NCBI GenBank assembly: GCA_913020045.1
Contig: CAJWBE010000008.1
Coordinates: 1 to 64,000 of the forward strand
DNA length: 64,000 nucleotides
Reading direction: 5' to 3'
Origin: an uncultured Oleiphilus sp.
GTDB lineage: Bacteria > Pseudomonadota > Gammaproteobacteria > Pseudomonadales > Oleiphilaceae
Positions 17,698 through 28,270 of the stretch are shown in pieces. The position numbers and the translations under genes were made by a program. Positions within the stretch are counted from its first letter, which is position 1, and every line of letters begins with the position of its first letter. The notes below the pieces were generated by a model. It had not been told where the DNA came from and did not search any database. It was given only the letters and a program-made list of their open reading frames with translations.

Positions 17698-18783
17698 CTA
17701 GTTGGCCGTGCTATCCAAATATGCCTTATCTGACATATTCGTCCATTGACGGATTCTCGAAAGGTACTCCTGCTGCGATGAGAGCACTTTTGCTGCAAAC
17801 GGGTCGTTCGCCGCATTTTCTTTCAACAAGGCATCATTAGCCGCCTTAATGGCAGTCATGACTTCGTCAGGAAAGGTTTTAACTTTAATATTTGGGAATT
17901 CCTCTGTCATTGTTGACCAGTTTTTCCCTGACTCATGCATAGACTGCGCATACATGTCATAGGCAGAGGCTTTCATTGCAACTCTCAATATTTCTTGTAA
18001 GTCGACAGGCAACGATTCAAATTTCTTTCTATTTATCAAAAACTGAAGCTCTGCACCGGGCTCATGCCAGCCGGTGTAATAGAAAGGCGCTATTTTATGG
18101 AAGCCCATGCGCAAATCTAACGATGGCCCAACCCACTCCAGCGCATCAATCGTGCCTCGATCCAACGCGGTATAAAGCTCGCCAGGCGGAATATTCGTCG
18201 GCTTTGCACCAAGTTTCGCGAGTACCTCTCCTGCGAAGCCCGGTATGCGCATTTTAAGTCCTTGTAGGTCGGCAACTGAATTGATCTCTTTCTGAAACCA
18301 GCCCCCCATCTGATTCGCAGTATTGCCGCCCGGAAAAGACATCAAATTATACTGGGAATAAAGCTCGTCCATCAGCTCCATGCCGCCGCCATAATAGAAC
18401 CAAGCATACTGCTCTGGCGCAATCATCCCGAACGGCATGGTGGTAAAATACATCGTCGCCGGAACCTTTCCTTTCCAATAATAAGAAGCGGAGTGCCCCA
18501 TGTCATACTGGCCTGACTTGACCATATCAAACACGCCAAATGGCGCTTTGTGTTTATTTGATGAATGAATAACTATCTTAAGTCGGCCATTCGACATTTT
18601 TTCCGCCATCGCCGCCATGTTCTTTGATGCGTCACCAAAAATCGGGAAATTAGGCCCCCACGTTTCAGCCAGCTTTAGCTTATACACTTTGTCGGCATGG
18701 GCCCCACCTGCCAATAAAAGTAAGGGGAGCAGTAGACACAATTTCAAACACATTCTTTTCACACACAACGTTCTAACAAACAT
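17698..18783 (-). CDS. dctP: TRAP transporter substrate-binding protein (DctP)
   Basis: Periplasmic solute receptor of 361 residues with a signal peptide ending AHA before DKVYKLKLAETW. The DctP core is clear, including MPFGM, QMGGWFQKE, LKMRIPGFAGEVL and GTIDALEWVGP. The EWVGP element and the polar Gln/Glu set recall the 2-oxo-acid and lactate binding branch (TakP-like), so a monocarboxylate or keto-acid ligand is my inference. ATG at 18753 is a reasonable shorter start. First gene of the TRAP cluster. Confidence 0.92.
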   Translation of the reverse strand: MFVRTLCVKRMCLKLCLLLPLLLLAGGAHADKVYKLKLAETWGPNFPIFGDASKNMAAMAEKMSNGRLKIVIHSSNKHKAPFGVFDMVKSGQYDMGHSASYYWKGKVPATMYFTTMPFGMIAPEQYAWFYYGGGMELMDELYSQYNLMSFPGGNTANQMGGWFQKEINSVADLQGLKMRIPGFAGEVLAKLGAKPTNIPPGELYTALDRGTIDALEWVGPSLDLRMGFHKIAPFYYTGWHEPGAELQFLINRKKFESLPVDLQEILRVAMKASAYDMYAQSMHESGKNWSTMTEEFPNIKVKTFPDEVMTAIKAANDALLKENAANDPFAAKVLSSQQEYLSRIRQWTNMSDKAYLDSTAN

Positions 18784-18855
18784 ACCTATATCCTTTTTGT
18801 TATTAATTCGTTTAGTAGGGGAAGTATTAGGTTTTGTAAAATACTCGTATTTTCA

Positions 18856-20244
18856 CTAGGAAGATAATTGTTTCTCCGCAACCGATGCTTCATGTTTTTC
18901 ACAGGCTTGAGCCGCTTTTTTCATATACGCTAGAGCCTTAGCATGCTGCTTAAAGTGCTTATGTAATACCTTCGCAGCAGAACGATACATCTGAGCGACT
19001 AAGTCCTGAGATTTATCGAATCGCCAATGGGCGTCTTGCACCAACCAGAGCAATAATTTTTGTTTTCTCTCTCGCTCACAAGTCCTCACTAACTCTAGGC
19101 ATAATAAGGCATCTGCGACCCGATAATCTGCGTTTTTCTGCCTCTGGGATTGAAGCAAGTTTAGGGCCTCCTCATCTCGCCCTCTGCGCAGCAGCATTGC
19201 CATAAACATTGCCCCATACTTCTGCTGCAAGTTATCACCATCCCAAACAAGAGAGAGTTTATATAACTGCTCTAGTCGATAATCCTGCATACCATTTCGG
19301 TAAAAGTCACCCTCTAGCAACGAAACTACTTGCTCGTACTTACCTTCACGCAGAGCCATTCCTAAACGACGCTCTTCTATGCTGGAACGCAATGGTGCAT
19401 GTCTAGTTTCAGCAGCGACATCAGACGTACCTAATTGCGAGCGTGCTGAAAATCCGATCATCGATTGCCAAACTAATATCAAGTACGCCAACAATACGGG
19501 AGCCAACGCCCCTTCCAAGATAGTGGGCGCATAACGTTGCAAGCCATCAAGACTCGCTAAGCCAGAAAAAAATATGAGCAACCCCCAACACACGAGCGCC
19601 ATGTAATTGTTCCCAAGCCGCGACCCTACTTGAACAAAACGATTCAGGTTTAATAATTCAGAAGGCTCATCGCCCAAGGCCTGCATGACAGTCAACACCG
19701 GGACAACCAACGTTAATAAAGAAGATACGAACACTAATATGAAATACTGCTGAGATGTTTGCAGTAACACGCAAACGCTTACACTCGCCGTCCATACCAC
19801 TAACATCGGCAATGTCTTTCGGTAATCGCCCAGTTTAAACAGCCGCTTAAGTGCCGGCGTTGCCCTCCTCCGCCCAGCATTGCAAGCAAGAAATGACGAT
19901 AGCTGAGAGCCATGCACCACGGCAAAAGCCGCCGCAATGATTAAGCCGATATAAAGCGGAAAATTCACTAATGCGCCTGCGGTAAAAATCACCAACATAG
20001 CCAATAAAAACCAACCCGAGTGGCCAAGCAAAGGCTGTTTTAATATAGCACCAGAGTAGTGCCAAAGTGGTGTTTCAGATGATGCTGACGAGTGCGGAAC
20101 AAGGCGAGCACTGCAACTAGCGCAGCGCAGGGAATCCAGAGACAAACCTGGCTCTGGCATACAGCTCTGGCATAAGTCGCTCTTGCAGTTCTCACACTTA
20201 TAGTGCGCAGGAAGCAAGGGATGAAAACTACAATAATGGGGCAC
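18856..20244 (-). CDS. zinc-finger membrane protein with TPR-like C-terminus
   Basis: I do not recognise this 462-residue protein. It opens with a B-box/zinc-binding Cys-His pattern (CSFHP, CENCKSDLCQSC, then CASC), followed by five or six membrane segments from about 75 to 275. The cytoplasmic helical C-terminus has TPR-like pairs (GMALREGKYEQVVSLLEGDF, RRGRDEEALNLLQSQ) and a Lys-rich end. It sits 72 nt upstream of dctP on the same strand, but a functional tie to transport is unproven. Confidence 0.72.
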   Translation of the reverse strand: MPHYCSFHPLLPAHYKCENCKSDLCQSCMPEPGLSLDSLRCASCSARLVPHSSASSETPLWHYSGAILKQPLLGHSGWFLLAMLVIFTAGALVNFPLYIGLIIAAAFAVVHGSQLSSFLACNAGRRRATPALKRLFKLGDYRKTLPMLVVWTASVSVCVLLQTSQQYFILVFVSSLLTLVVPVLTVMQALGDEPSELLNLNRFVQVGSRLGNNYMALVCWGLLIFFSGLASLDGLQRYAPTILEGALAPVLLAYLILVWQSMIGFSARSQLGTSDVAAETRHAPLRSSIEERRLGMALREGKYEQVVSLLEGDFYRNGMQDYRLEQLYKLSLVWDGDNLQQKYGAMFMAMLLRRGRDEEALNLLQSQRQKNADYRVADALLCLELVRTCERERKQKLLLWLVQDAHWRFDKSQDLVAQMYRSAAKVLHKHFKQHAKALAYMKKAAQACEKHEASVAEKQLSS

Positions 20245-20458
20245 GCTAGACCGTCCGTCGTCGCTCTAGTTATTTTTATAAACAAAGAATAACGTATGTT
20301 TCCAACAATCTACACCTCTAGTTTTGCTGTCCAAAAACATCACATACGTAAACAAGCGTCAAATAGCCAATGCCTCGCTATTTTAAAAAAATGATCGCTT
20401 TAGACTGATGTTACTAGTCGTCAGGACTTATTGGCCATCTCTAAGAGGAGTCATAACA

Positions 20459-20815
20459 ATGAAAGATTTTTTTCAAGGTGCGTTACTTTTTGTCGCCCTA
20501 AGCTTTATCGCCATGCGCTCAGACGCTGATACCTTGCATGATGTACTTAAATCTAATTTTGAACCTGAACCCGCACTTCAGTTTATTAACTATGAGAGCA
20601 TTCTACCCAGTCATGCCGAGGATTTTGGCGGTATAAAATATCTGGTTATCGACTTCAAGCCACTGCAAACCGCTCAACTCAGACTGCAACCTGCCATTCG
20701 TAAAGCCTGTCAAAAGATCTTAGGCAACATCCCTTTGCTTACTCAGCTTTCGGTAGAAGGCTATAACATGGTATCCGTTTCATTCGATCGACAGCACCAA
20801 TACGACTGTCTCTAG
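20459..20815 (+). CDS. small secreted hypothetical protein
   Basis: Protein of 118 residues with a signal peptide (MKDFFQGALLFVALSFIAMRSDA) and a compact mature part with two Cys (Cys100-like and near-terminal). I know no family. The frame opens at 20408, but AAGAGGAG lies 8 nt before ATG 20459, which also begins the signal peptide. It converges with trpC. The region 20245-20458 upstream holds its promoter and no other gene I can support. Confidence 0.7.
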   Translation: MKDFFQGALLFVALSFIAMRSDADTLHDVLKSNFEPEPALQFINYESILPSHAEDFGGIKYLVIDFKPLQTAQLRLQPAIRKACQKILGNIPLLTQLSVEGYNMVSVSFDRQHQYDCL

Positions 20816-20857
20816 CCACGTCTTATTCTAAAAACAGCGTTTTCGCACTGCCCCGCA

Positions 20858-21679
20858 TTAGAAGAAAAGGCGCTTAAGCTCAGCTCCCGGGTCTTCAGCG
20901 CGCATAAATGCCTCACCAACCAAAAAACTATTAACGCCATGATGCTTCATCGCATCCACATCTTCAGTACTATGGATGCCACTCTCCGTAACGACTATCC
21001 TGTCGCCTGGTATCGAGGGCAACAGCCCGTAGGTGTTTTCCAATGACACGTCAAAACTATGAAGGTCGCGATTATTAATTCCAATTAGCCGAGTATCCAG
21101 TGTCAGAGCGACCTCTAGCTCGGCTGCATTATGCACTTCAACTAACACATCTAAAGCTAGCTCTTGGGCGATGCCCGATAACTCTTGCATTTGGTCTTTT
21201 GTGAGGCACGCAGCGATCAATAATATGCAGTCAGCGTCAACCATTCGACTTTCATAAACTTGATAAGGCGAGACCATAAAGTCTTTGCGGATAACGGGCA
21301 ATACGACGGCATCTCGTGCTGCTTTGAGATACGCTTCGTCACCTTGGAAAAAATCTTTATCGGTCAATACCGACAAACATGCGGCGCCGGCCTCCTGATA
21401 GCTTTCCGCTATTTCGTGTGGCACGAAGTTCTCTCGAATCACGCCCTTGCTTGGTGATGCTTTTTTTATCTCAGCGATAATCGCTGGCAAACCATGTGAC
21501 AGTTTGCTCTCTATCGCATTCACAAATCCGCGAGTATCGGGCAAATCCATTGCTCTCGCTTTGCACTCGGACAACGCTAAAGAACGTGAACGCTCAGCAA
21601 CTTCCTGCCACTTACGGGCAACAATATTCTTAAGAATCGTTGGCGTACTATCAGGAGATGCATTCTCTTCAATGGACAT
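20858..21679 (-). CDS. trpC: indole-3-glycerol phosphate synthase
   Basis: TIM-barrel enzyme of 273 residues that closes the indole ring from CdRP in tryptophan synthesis. Family motifs: [59 protein letters not shown] and VTESGI. It is monofunctional (no TrpF fusion), as in pseudomonads. Last gene of the trpE-trpG-trpD-trpC series, 54 nt after trpD. Confidence 0.96.
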   Translation of the reverse strand: MSIEENASPDSTPTILKNIVARKWQEVAERSRSLALSECKARAMDLPDTRGFVNAIESKLSHGLPAIIAEIKKASPSKGVIRENFVPHEIAESYQEAGAACLSVLTDKDFFQGDEAYLKAARDAVVLPVIRKDFMVSPYQVYESRMVDADCILLIAACLTKDQMQELSGIAQELALDVLVEVHNAAELEVALTLDTRLIGINNRDLHSFDVSLENTYGLLPSIPGDRIVVTESGIHSTEDVDAMKHHGVNSFLVGEAFMRAEDPGAELKRLFF

Positions 21680-21733
21680 GACTAAATACCTTAATTTGCT
21701 GATCTAGCAGCAGTGCTTGGCCGAAAACAGTGT

Positions 21734-22771
21734 TTATTGTTCAGCAAAAATTTGTGTAAAGCTGGCTAGCTCACTGATTTTAGCTAACGCCAAACCAGAA
21801 CCCACCGCATCTTCAGCCCGCTGAATGCCTTCAGCTAAACTGCTAGCTAAACCGGCTACATAAATTGCCGCACCCGCGTTAATAACAATAATTTTGCGCG
21901 CCTTAGCTTCGTTATCAGTGCTTCCCTTTCCAAGGGCTCCTTTAATTAACTGGAGACTCTCATTTGCACTACTAACACCCAATCCTTCTAGATTAGAAAC
22001 TGATAAACCAAACTCAGTTGGGTCTACCAAGTACTCGTTAACTTCGCCATTCTTCAGTTCCGCAACGTGCGTCGGTGCAGCAATACTGATTTCATCCAAG
22101 CCATCCTGCGAATGGACTACCATGACATGCTTGCTACCAAGACGCTGCAATACCAACGCCATAGGCTTGCACAGTACTTTATCGAAAACGCCAATAATTT
22201 GCTGGGTCACTCCGGCAGGGTTTGTCATCGGACCAAGCATATTGAATATGGTTCGTATCGCCATTTCTTTGCGCGGACCGATCGCATGCTTCATCGCGCC
22301 ATGATGCGCCGGTGCAAACATAAACCCAACACCTAATTCTTCAACACAACGACCCACCTGCTCAGCATTTAAGCCAAGATTAACTCCGGCAGCCTCTAGT
22401 ACATCAGCGCTACCGGTACTACTAGAAACACTGCGGTTACCATGCTTGGCAACGCTTCCACCCGCAGCAGCTACGACAAAAGCTGAGGCAGTAGACACAT
22501 TGAAAAGGTTTGCGCCGTCACCACCTGTGCCGCAGGTGTCCACTAAGTGCTCGCCATTAATAACCACTTTGGTCGATAGCTCTCTCATTACCTGAGCAGC
22601 GCCAGTGATTTCATCTACCGACTCACCCTTCATTCGCAGAGCCACAAGGAAGCCACCAATCTGAGCATCCGACGCTTGTCCCGTCATGATATCCTTCATT
22701 ACTGACTGCATTTGCTCAGTGGATAAGTCTTTATGATCGATTACTTGGCTTATCGCTGCTTTTATATCCAT
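21734..22771 (-). CDS. trpD: anthranilate phosphoribosyltransferase
   Basis: Enzyme of 345 residues that transfers phosphoribose from PRPP to anthranilate. Motifs: [18 protein letters not shown] (PRPP/substrate loop), [41 protein letters not shown] and [11 protein letters not shown]. The length is normal. It lies between trpG and trpC on the same strand with gaps of about 45-55 nt, so it is probably one operon. Confidence 0.96.
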   Translation of the reverse strand: MDIKAAISQVIDHKDLSTEQMQSVMKDIMTGQASDAQIGGFLVALRMKGESVDEITGAAQVMRELSTKVVINGEHLVDTCGTGGDGANLFNVSTASAFVVAAAGGSVAKHGNRSVSSSTGSADVLEAAGVNLGLNAEQVGRCVEELGVGFMFAPAHHGAMKHAIGPRKEMAIRTIFNMLGPMTNPAGVTQQIIGVFDKVLCKPMALVLQRLGSKHVMVVHSQDGLDEISIAAPTHVAELKNGEVNEYLVDPTEFGLSVSNLEGLGVSSANESLQLIKGALGKGSTDNEAKARKIIVINAGAAIYVAGLASSLAEGIQRAEDAVGSGLALAKISELASFTQIFAEQ

Positions 22772-22815
22772 ATCGACATTCTCTTTCGTTGTGATCGTTA
22801 GAATTAATGGCTCGA

Positions 22816-23394
22816 CTATCGTTTCAAGAAATTGTTGAGCAAATCATGTCCATGCTGAGTGAGTATGGACTCTGGATGAAACTGCACACCCTCGATATCA
22901 AGCTCTTTGTGGCGAACGCCCATTATTTCTTCGATCCGGCCATCTTCTTGTTTTGTCCAAGCAGTCAACTCAAGGCAATCAGGCAAACTGCTCTGCTCAA
23001 TAACCAATGAGTGATAGCGCGTTGCAGTCAGAGGGTTACTTAGCCCTTGAAAAACACCTTGGTCATTATGGAATATGGGCGACGTTTTTCCGTGCATCAC
23101 ATGACCGGCCCTAACAATTTTTCCGCCAAACGCCTGCGCAATACTCTGATGCCCCAAACATATCCCCAAAATTGGCAACTTTCCCTTAAAGTATTCAATC
23201 ACCTCAAGCGAGATACCGGCTTCGTTTGGTGTGCACGGGCCAGGTGAAATCACTATCTTTTCCGGGTTCATCGCCGCAATATCAGACACACTAACCTCGT
23301 CATTGCGAAACACACGAACGTCCGCTCCGAGTTCAGCTAGGTATTGCACGACGTTATAAGTAAAGGAGTCATAATTATCGATCATTACCAACAT
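22816..23394 (-). CDS. trpG: anthranilate synthase glutamine amidotransferase
   Basis: Class I glutaminase subunit of 192 residues that supplies ammonia to TrpE. The triad is visible: Cys in [16 protein letters not shown], and His/Glu in [28 protein letters not shown] at 23394 is the family N-terminus; GGGGA lies upstream and the start is 1 nt after the trpE stop, so the longer frame from 23412 is not used. A dual role in folate synthesis (PabA) is common in this family. Confidence 0.95.
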   Translation of the reverse strand: MLVMIDNYDSFTYNVVQYLAELGADVRVFRNDEVSVSDIAAMNPEKIVISPGPCTPNEAGISLEVIEYFKGKLPILGICLGHQSIAQAFGGKIVRAGHVMHGKTSPIFHNDQGVFQGLSNPLTATRYHSLVIEQSSLPDCLELTAWTKQEDGRIEEIMGVRHKELDIEGVQFHPESILTQHGHDLLNNFLKR

Positions 23395-23395
23395 A

Positions 23396-24886
23396 TTATT
23401 CCCCTTTACCATCTAATCCAGAACACGCCATCGCCACCGCTCGAAATACAGCGCGCCCTTTGTTCATCGTTTCATCCCATTCATTTCGCGGTACAGAATC
23501 CGCAACAACACCGGCACCTGCCTGAATGTGCAAGACCTCATCTTTAATAACGGCCGTGCGTATTGCGATCGCCGTATCCATATTTCCATTCCAGGATAAG
23601 TAGCCGACCGCTCCGCCATAGACACCTCGCTTGACAGGCTCTAACTCATCGATAATTTCCATTGCCCGAATTTTAGGCGCGCCGCTCAGCGTACCGGCCG
23701 GAAATGTCGCACGAAGAACATCCAGTGCTGAATAGCCTGGTTTCAGCCGACCAACAACATTCGAGACGATATGCATGACATGTGAGTAACGCTCGATGAT
23801 CATTTTATCGGTAAGTTCAACCGTTCCAGTCTCCGCAATGCGTCCCACGTCATTTCGACCGAGGTCGATAAGCATTAAATGCTCAGCTAACTCTTTCGGG
23901 TCGGACAATAAATCCTGTTCAAAATCTATATCTTCTTGCTCAGTCGCACCACGCTTTCTTGTTCCTGCGATCGGCCTAACGGTAACTTCTCCACCCTCAA
24001 CTCGCGCGAGAATTTCTGGCGAAGATCCCACCACATAAAAGTCACCAAGGTTTAGGTAGTACATGTAAGGCGAGGGGTTTAAGCAGCGCAATGACCGATA
24101 CAAATCTAAAGGCGCGGCCTTAAACGGAATTGACATACGTTGCGAGACAACCGTCTGCATGACATCCCCTGCCAACACATAATCTTTAATCTTATCAACC
24201 GCGGCTTCGAATTTAGTTTGCTCAAAGCCAGATACAAAGTCTGACTCTTGAATACCCATGTCATTAGGCGCCGATGAAGCAGGCGCAGCCATTCCCTCCC
24301 GCAAGCGGTGCACGAGCGAATCTAGAATAGTATTCGCCAGGATAAGGGCATCATCAACTTGCGGATCAACATGGTGAATCAGAGAAAGCTTGCCACTTAG
24401 GTTGTCGAATACGACTAAGCTGTCAGACACCATCAATAAAATATCTGGCGTACCTAGAGGGTCTGGCGGGCAACTATCGGCTAGTTTAGGCTCAACATAG
24501 CGCACAGTATCATAGCCAAAATAACCCACTAAACCGCCATTAAAACGCGGCAAACCCGCAAGCTCAGGCACTTTAAAACGCGATTGAAAAACCTCAACAA
24601 AGGCAAGAGGGTCTTCGCTATGAAGCTGCTCTACTATTTCGCCATCCACTTCGATCTGAACCAGATGTCCGAAGACTTTAAGTACCTGTCGACAAGGTAA
24701 ACCAATGATCGAATAACGCCCCCATTTCTCTCCACCATGGACAGACTCAAGCAGATAAGAATACTCGCCAGCAGCGAGTTTGAGGTAAGTACTCAATGGC
24801 GTATCTAGGTCGGCTAATACTTCTCTAACAACCGGAACTCGGTTAAAACCTTCTTCGGCATATAGGGCAAATTGTTCGGGACTCAT
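23396..24886 (-). CDS. trpE: anthranilate synthase component I
   Basis: Enzyme of 496 residues making anthranilate from chorismate. The feedback-site element LLES ([18 protein letters not shown]) is present, so tryptophan inhibition is expected. Catalytic stretches are [24 protein letters not shown]-type, [32 protein letters not shown] and [18 protein letters not shown]. It is followed at once by trpG. Upstream lie gph and rpe, as in Pseudomonas. The 227-bp leader is described separately. Confidence 0.96.
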   Translation of the reverse strand: MSPEQFALYAEEGFNRVPVVREVLADLDTPLSTYLKLAAGEYSYLLESVHGGEKWGRYSIIGLPCRQVLKVFGHLVQIEVDGEIVEQLHSEDPLAFVEVFQSRFKVPELAGLPRFNGGLVGYFGYDTVRYVEPKLADSCPPDPLGTPDILLMVSDSLVVFDNLSGKLSLIHHVDPQVDDALILANTILDSLVHRLREGMAAPASSAPNDMGIQESDFVSGFEQTKFEAAVDKIKDYVLAGDVMQTVVSQRMSIPFKAAPLDLYRSLRCLNPSPYMYYLNLGDFYVVGSSPEILARVEGGEVTVRPIAGTRKRGATEQEDIDFEQDLLSDPKELAEHLMLIDLGRNDVGRIAETGTVELTDKMIIERYSHVMHIVSNVVGRLKPGYSALDVLRATFPAGTLSGAPKIRAMEIIDELEPVKRGVYGGAVGYLSWNGNMDTAIAIRTAVIKDEVLHIQAGAGVVADSVPRNEWDETMNKGRAVFRAVAMACSGLDGKGE

Positions 24887-24970
24887 AAGGTCTTCCTGAT
24901 TTCATGTTCGTCGAAGCACGGCGGCATTATCGACTGTTTGATATTTACGAAAACTGTCGGCGGATACAGA

Positions 24971-25072
24971 CTAGCTTCGCCAACGAATCAGAAAGGGGAG
25001 TCGCTTGGGGGACTCTATGCTACTTGAGGGGATTAACACTTTTATTCTCTCGTCACGCGCCCAACGACGCAT
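24971..25072 (-). other. candidate trp leader ORF (33 codons)
   Basis: In the 227-nt space between gph and trpE there is an ATG frame of 33 codons with Trp codons at positions 4 and 31 (start MRRWARDERIKV). It contains a GAGTC/GACTC hairpin (24998-25015). A classic trp leader peptide would have adjacent Trp codons and a terminator hairpin, and neither is clear here. Treat it as a possible leader only. Confidence 0.25.
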
Positions 25073-25113
25073 CTTAATTATGTGGCCAAAAACGACCTCA
25101 CTAAGCGCAAAGA

Positions 25114-25794
25114 TTAACGTAGCTCAGTCAGCGAATCAATAAGCAGGTCGGGGCCAAAGCTCGAAATTGAGACTCCATGATTATATCCGTAACTTACAGC
25201 CACATTTTTTATAGTGCATGCTTTGGCCGCCAGCAAATCATTGGACGAATCGCCCACCATCACAGCTTGCCTAACATCACACGAAAAATACTCCAAACAA
25301 CGCATTAATTGCATTGGGTCGGGCTTTTTGGCTGAAACCTCATCACCACTAATGACGAAATCCACTTCGATATTTAACGCGTCGAGTAAAGGCATGGTAA
25401 AACGCGCGGGCTTGTTAGTCGCAATCGCGACCTTCACGCCACTTTCTCGCAAACACTCAAGCAGGTCGACAGCACCTTCATAACAAGCACTTGCTTGCCC
25501 ACTCGTGTCGCCATAATGCTTCAAAAATAACGTATAGGCTTTTTGTAACAAGCCTTCATCAACGCTTGGTGCAGCCAAGTCGTAACTCAGCGCTCGCCTC
25601 ACTAACATCTCTGCGCCATTGCCAACCCATTCCCTGACTTGAGCCTCGGTGGCGCGTCGGAGCGACAACCCATCGTACATGCGGTCCAACGCCATTTTAA
25701 GGTCAGCTGCACTGTCTACTAAAGTGCCATCCAAATCGAATATCACCAACGCCAAAGGTTCCGGCGCAACCAGCTCACTTAAACGGCTTAACAC
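25114..25794 (-). CDS. gph: phosphoglycolate phosphatase
   Basis: HAD-superfamily hydrolase of 226 residues. Motif I is [10 protein letters not shown] near residue 20, motif [10 protein letters not shown], and motifs III/IV KKPDP and [12 protein letters not shown]. It dephosphorylates 2-phosphoglycolate formed in DNA repair. The start overlaps the rpe stop by 7 nt. The rpe-gph-trpE arrangement supports Gph over other HAD enzymes. Confidence 0.9.
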   Translation of the reverse strand: MLSRLSELVAPEPLALVIFDLDGTLVDSAADLKMALDRMYDGLSLRRATEAQVREWVGNGAEMLVRRALSYDLAAPSVDEGLLQKAYTLFLKHYGDTSGQASACYEGAVDLLECLRESGVKVAIATNKPARFTMPLLDALNIEVDFVISGDEVSAKKPDPMQLMRCLEYFSCDVRQAVMVGDSSNDLLAAKACTIKNVAVSYGYNHGVSISSFGPDLLIDSLTELR

Positions 25795-26471
25795 GAAATT
25801 AACTTAGCCTGTGCCAGCTCCTGCCTCATCGCCGTGATCGTTTCGGCGTAATCCTCTGTGTTGAAAATCGCAGACCCTGCCACAAAAGTATCTGCGCCGG
25901 CTTCGGCAACAGAGCGAATATTTTGAAGATTAACGCCACCATCGACTTCTAAACGAATATCTCGACCACTGGCGTCGATTAACGATCGCACTTGTTTCAG
26001 CTTATCCAAAGTACCAGGAATAAATTTCTGCCCACCAAAGCCTGGATTAACAGACATCAATAGGATCATGTCTAGCTTATCCATCACGTAGTCAAGGTGG
26101 CGCAACGACGTCGCTGGATTAAACACCAATCCCGCCTGACACCCCGCGTCTTTAATCAGTTGAAGTGACCGGTCAATATGCTCAGACGCCTCAGGGTGGA
26201 ACGTAATATAGGTTGCACCCGCATCAATAAAACTACGAATCATGTCATCTACCGGCTTCACCATTAAATGCACATCGATTGGCACTGTGATACCGAAATC
26301 TCGCAAGGCCTTACAAACCATCGGACCAATCGTTAGATTTGGTACGTAATGGTTATCCATCACATCAAAATGAACAATATCGGCGCCAGCACTCAATACA
26401 TTCTCAACCTCTTCTCCCAAGCGCGCAAAGTCAGCAGCAAGTATGGATGGAGCAATTTTAAAATTAGACAT
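25788..26471 (-). CDS. rpe: ribulose-phosphate 3-epimerase
   Basis: TIM-barrel enzyme of 227 residues interconverting ribulose-5-P and xylulose-5-P. Signatures: [14 protein letters not shown] at the start, [17 protein letters not shown] (metal His and Asp), [19 protein letters not shown] and EVDGGV. The frame opens at 26495; [11 protein letters not shown] at 26471 with GAGGAA just upstream is the proper start. First gene of the rpe-gph-trp group. Confidence 0.96.
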   Translation of the reverse strand: MSNFKIAPSILAADFARLGEEVENVLSAGADIVHFDVMDNHYVPNLTIGPMVCKALRDFGITVPIDVHLMVKPVDDMIRSFIDAGATYITFHPEASEHIDRSLQLIKDAGCQAGLVFNPATSLRHLDYVMDKLDMILLMSVNPGFGGQKFIPGTLDKLKQVRSLIDASGRDIRLEVDGGVNLQNIRSVAEAGADTFVAGSAIFNTEDYAETITAMRQELAQAKLISC

Positions 26472-26587
26472 GAATTCCTCGAACGATGTCATCACACCAA
26501 CATAAGCGTATAGTTGGCGGCATTACGGTAAATGATCCGCTATTCTAACTGAAAGCCATCACTGACTTCGAGCCCGATTACATCAAC

Positions 26588-27697
26588 ATGCTAACAAAAC
26601 TATCAGCAACAGCAGCTCGCGACAAAACGATTAGTCAACGCAGAGTATCGCCACGCCATTTTTGTTTGGCATTACTCTGCAGCTTGCTGTCGCCACTTTT
26701 ATTTCACGCAGAAATGGCCGATGCTTTGGAAGAAGCCACACCGAAACATGAACAAGTGTGGCTTGACGTTACTTACCCAGGGCAAGACAACAACCAGCGC
26801 GTACTGGGTTTAGAGTTACTTCCGCGAACCCCCGAGTCTCAAGGTGCAGTAGTTCTATTGCACGACAAAGAACAACATGCCGACTGGCCGTTTGTTATTC
26901 GTCAGCTGCGGCGCTTTCTGCCAGATACTGGCTGGTATACTCTCAGCATCAACCTGCCTAAAGAGGATTTCAATCACGCTCCGACACGCACATTGGCGGC
27001 GAAAAAAAATGATGAAATCACCTTAAATGACACTTTACGTGAGTCGCTCGCCAAACCACCAACCCGAAACATTAAGGAACAACAGGCTAACCCGACAAAT
27101 ACTGCTATCGAACCAGGCGCAGAGAACAACGCACCTAACACAGAAGACCTAGCGGCAGGCGCCGATAACCCTCAAGAAACCCCATCCGAAACGGTGGACA
27201 TCAATCTATCAGAAAAAGATGCAGAGAAATCAGCTGAGATTCCTTACGAGATACGTGCCAAAGCACATCTGGACATCGCCATGAAACATGTCGCAGATAA
27301 AGGCTATCAAAATAAGGTCATCATTGCCTTAGGACACAGTGCAGATACTGCCCTCCAATACATGCAGCCGCTAGCTGCACAGCTAGGAGAGCAGGGCCTA
27401 GCATTGATTATGATCAGCCCTAATTTAAACGAGGAATTCACGCTCGATATAGCGTCAGTGATTGGACAAAACTTTCAAGCGCCCATTCTAGAAATTATTG
27501 ACGGCTCGGACCAAAAACAATCCCGCGCATCAAAAAACCGACAAGTACTAGCCAGGGCAGCTAAGGCCAAGACTTATGAGTTGATTGGGCTAGCCTCCAT
27601 ACAAGGCGACCGCGCAAACAAAACCTTAATAAAACGTGTCGACTCTTGGCTAAAAGTGCACGCACCTGGCATGGCCGCTACACAGTTTAAACGCTAA
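26588..27697 (+). CDS. DUF3530 secreted alpha/beta-hydrolase-like protein
   Basis: Protein of 369 residues resembling DUF3530. The N-terminal signal or anchor (FCLALLCSLLSPLLFHA) leads to strands typical of an alpha/beta hydrolase (GAVVLLHD, WYTLSINLP). An insert rich in Asn, Glu and Pro (about 140-215) follows, and then IIALGHSADTAL, a nucleophile-elbow-like turn lacking the last Gly. Catalysis is therefore uncertain. It is probably periplasmic, and divergent from rpe. Confidence 0.75.
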   Translation: MLTKLSATAARDKTISQRRVSPRHFCLALLCSLLSPLLFHAEMADALEEATPKHEQVWLDVTYPGQDNNQRVLGLELLPRTPESQGAVVLLHDKEQHADWPFVIRQLRRFLPDTGWYTLSINLPKEDFNHAPTRTLAAKKNDEITLNDTLRESLAKPPTRNIKEQQANPTNTAIEPGAENNAPNTEDLAAGADNPQETPSETVDINLSEKDAEKSAEIPYEIRAKAHLDIAMKHVADKGYQNKVIIALGHSADTALQYMQPLAAQLGEQGLALIMISPNLNEEFTLDIASVIGQNFQAPILEIIDGSDQKQSRASKNRQVLARAAKAKTYELIGLASIQGDRANKTLIKRVDSWLKVHAPGMAATQFKR

Positions 27698-27698
27698 T

Positions 27699-28238
27699 CT
27701 ATGCCTTTTTTGCCGCATTCAGGTTCAAACTAATCGGCACACCGCAGAATACAAAATCACTGGCATCTTCAAACAAACCAAATGACTTTACGCGCTCGAT
27801 ATTCTCGAAACCTGCTTGAGTCAGGATCCCGCCCAAAAACTCCAAGTTGAGGCCCACCTTGTGATAGTCGTACTCATCAACATGCCCGCCAAAAATCATT
27901 CGCATGACCTGAAAGCGCGTCTGAGTGTCGAGCTGCGATTTGTCGACCATCATCGCGCACAGTATGTCTAGGTCTGGCACGCTAATATGAATTATTCCTC
28001 CAGGAGCAAGTACACGATTCCACTCCACTAGGGTTTCCACGAGCTCACCCGCAAAATCAAGATGCTCAACAATATGAGAGGCATAAATCGCACTAAAGGT
28101 ATTATCATCAAATATGGACAGGTCATTCGCATTCATGAGGTGATCGACCCCCTCAATCTCCATCGCGTTAAGCAGCTCCCAGCCTTCTTTTACCTGCTTC
28201 CCACCAATATGTAGTTTTCTTTCCACAGTATTCTCCAA
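27699..28238 (-). CDS. SAM-dependent methyltransferase, COG4627-like
   Basis: Class I methyltransferase-like protein of 179 residues: IYASHIVEHL, then EWNRVLAPGGIIHISVPDLD, the usual pattern in surface-glycan methyltransferases. Motif I is reduced to KLHIGGKQVKEGW in place of the normal LxLGCG, so SAM binding may differ. It follows the FkbM gene on the same strand after 32 nt, and probably forms a pair with it. The target molecule is unknown. Confidence 0.7.
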   Translation of the reverse strand: MENTVERKLHIGGKQVKEGWELLNAMEIEGVDHLMNANDLSIFDDNTFSAIYASHIVEHLDFAGELVETLVEWNRVLAPGGIIHISVPDLDILCAMMVDKSQLDTQTRFQVMRMIFGGHVDEYDYHKVGLNLEFLGGILTQAGFENIERVKSFGLFEDASDFVFCGVPISLNLNAAKKA

Positions 28239-28270
28239 CCTATAATTGTCTTATTTTGATTATTTCGCTG

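Noticed and set aside
20292-20349. ACGTATGT and ACATACGT inverted pair
   Set aside because: Eight-base arms 42 nt apart in AT-rich DNA are weak evidence for a site.
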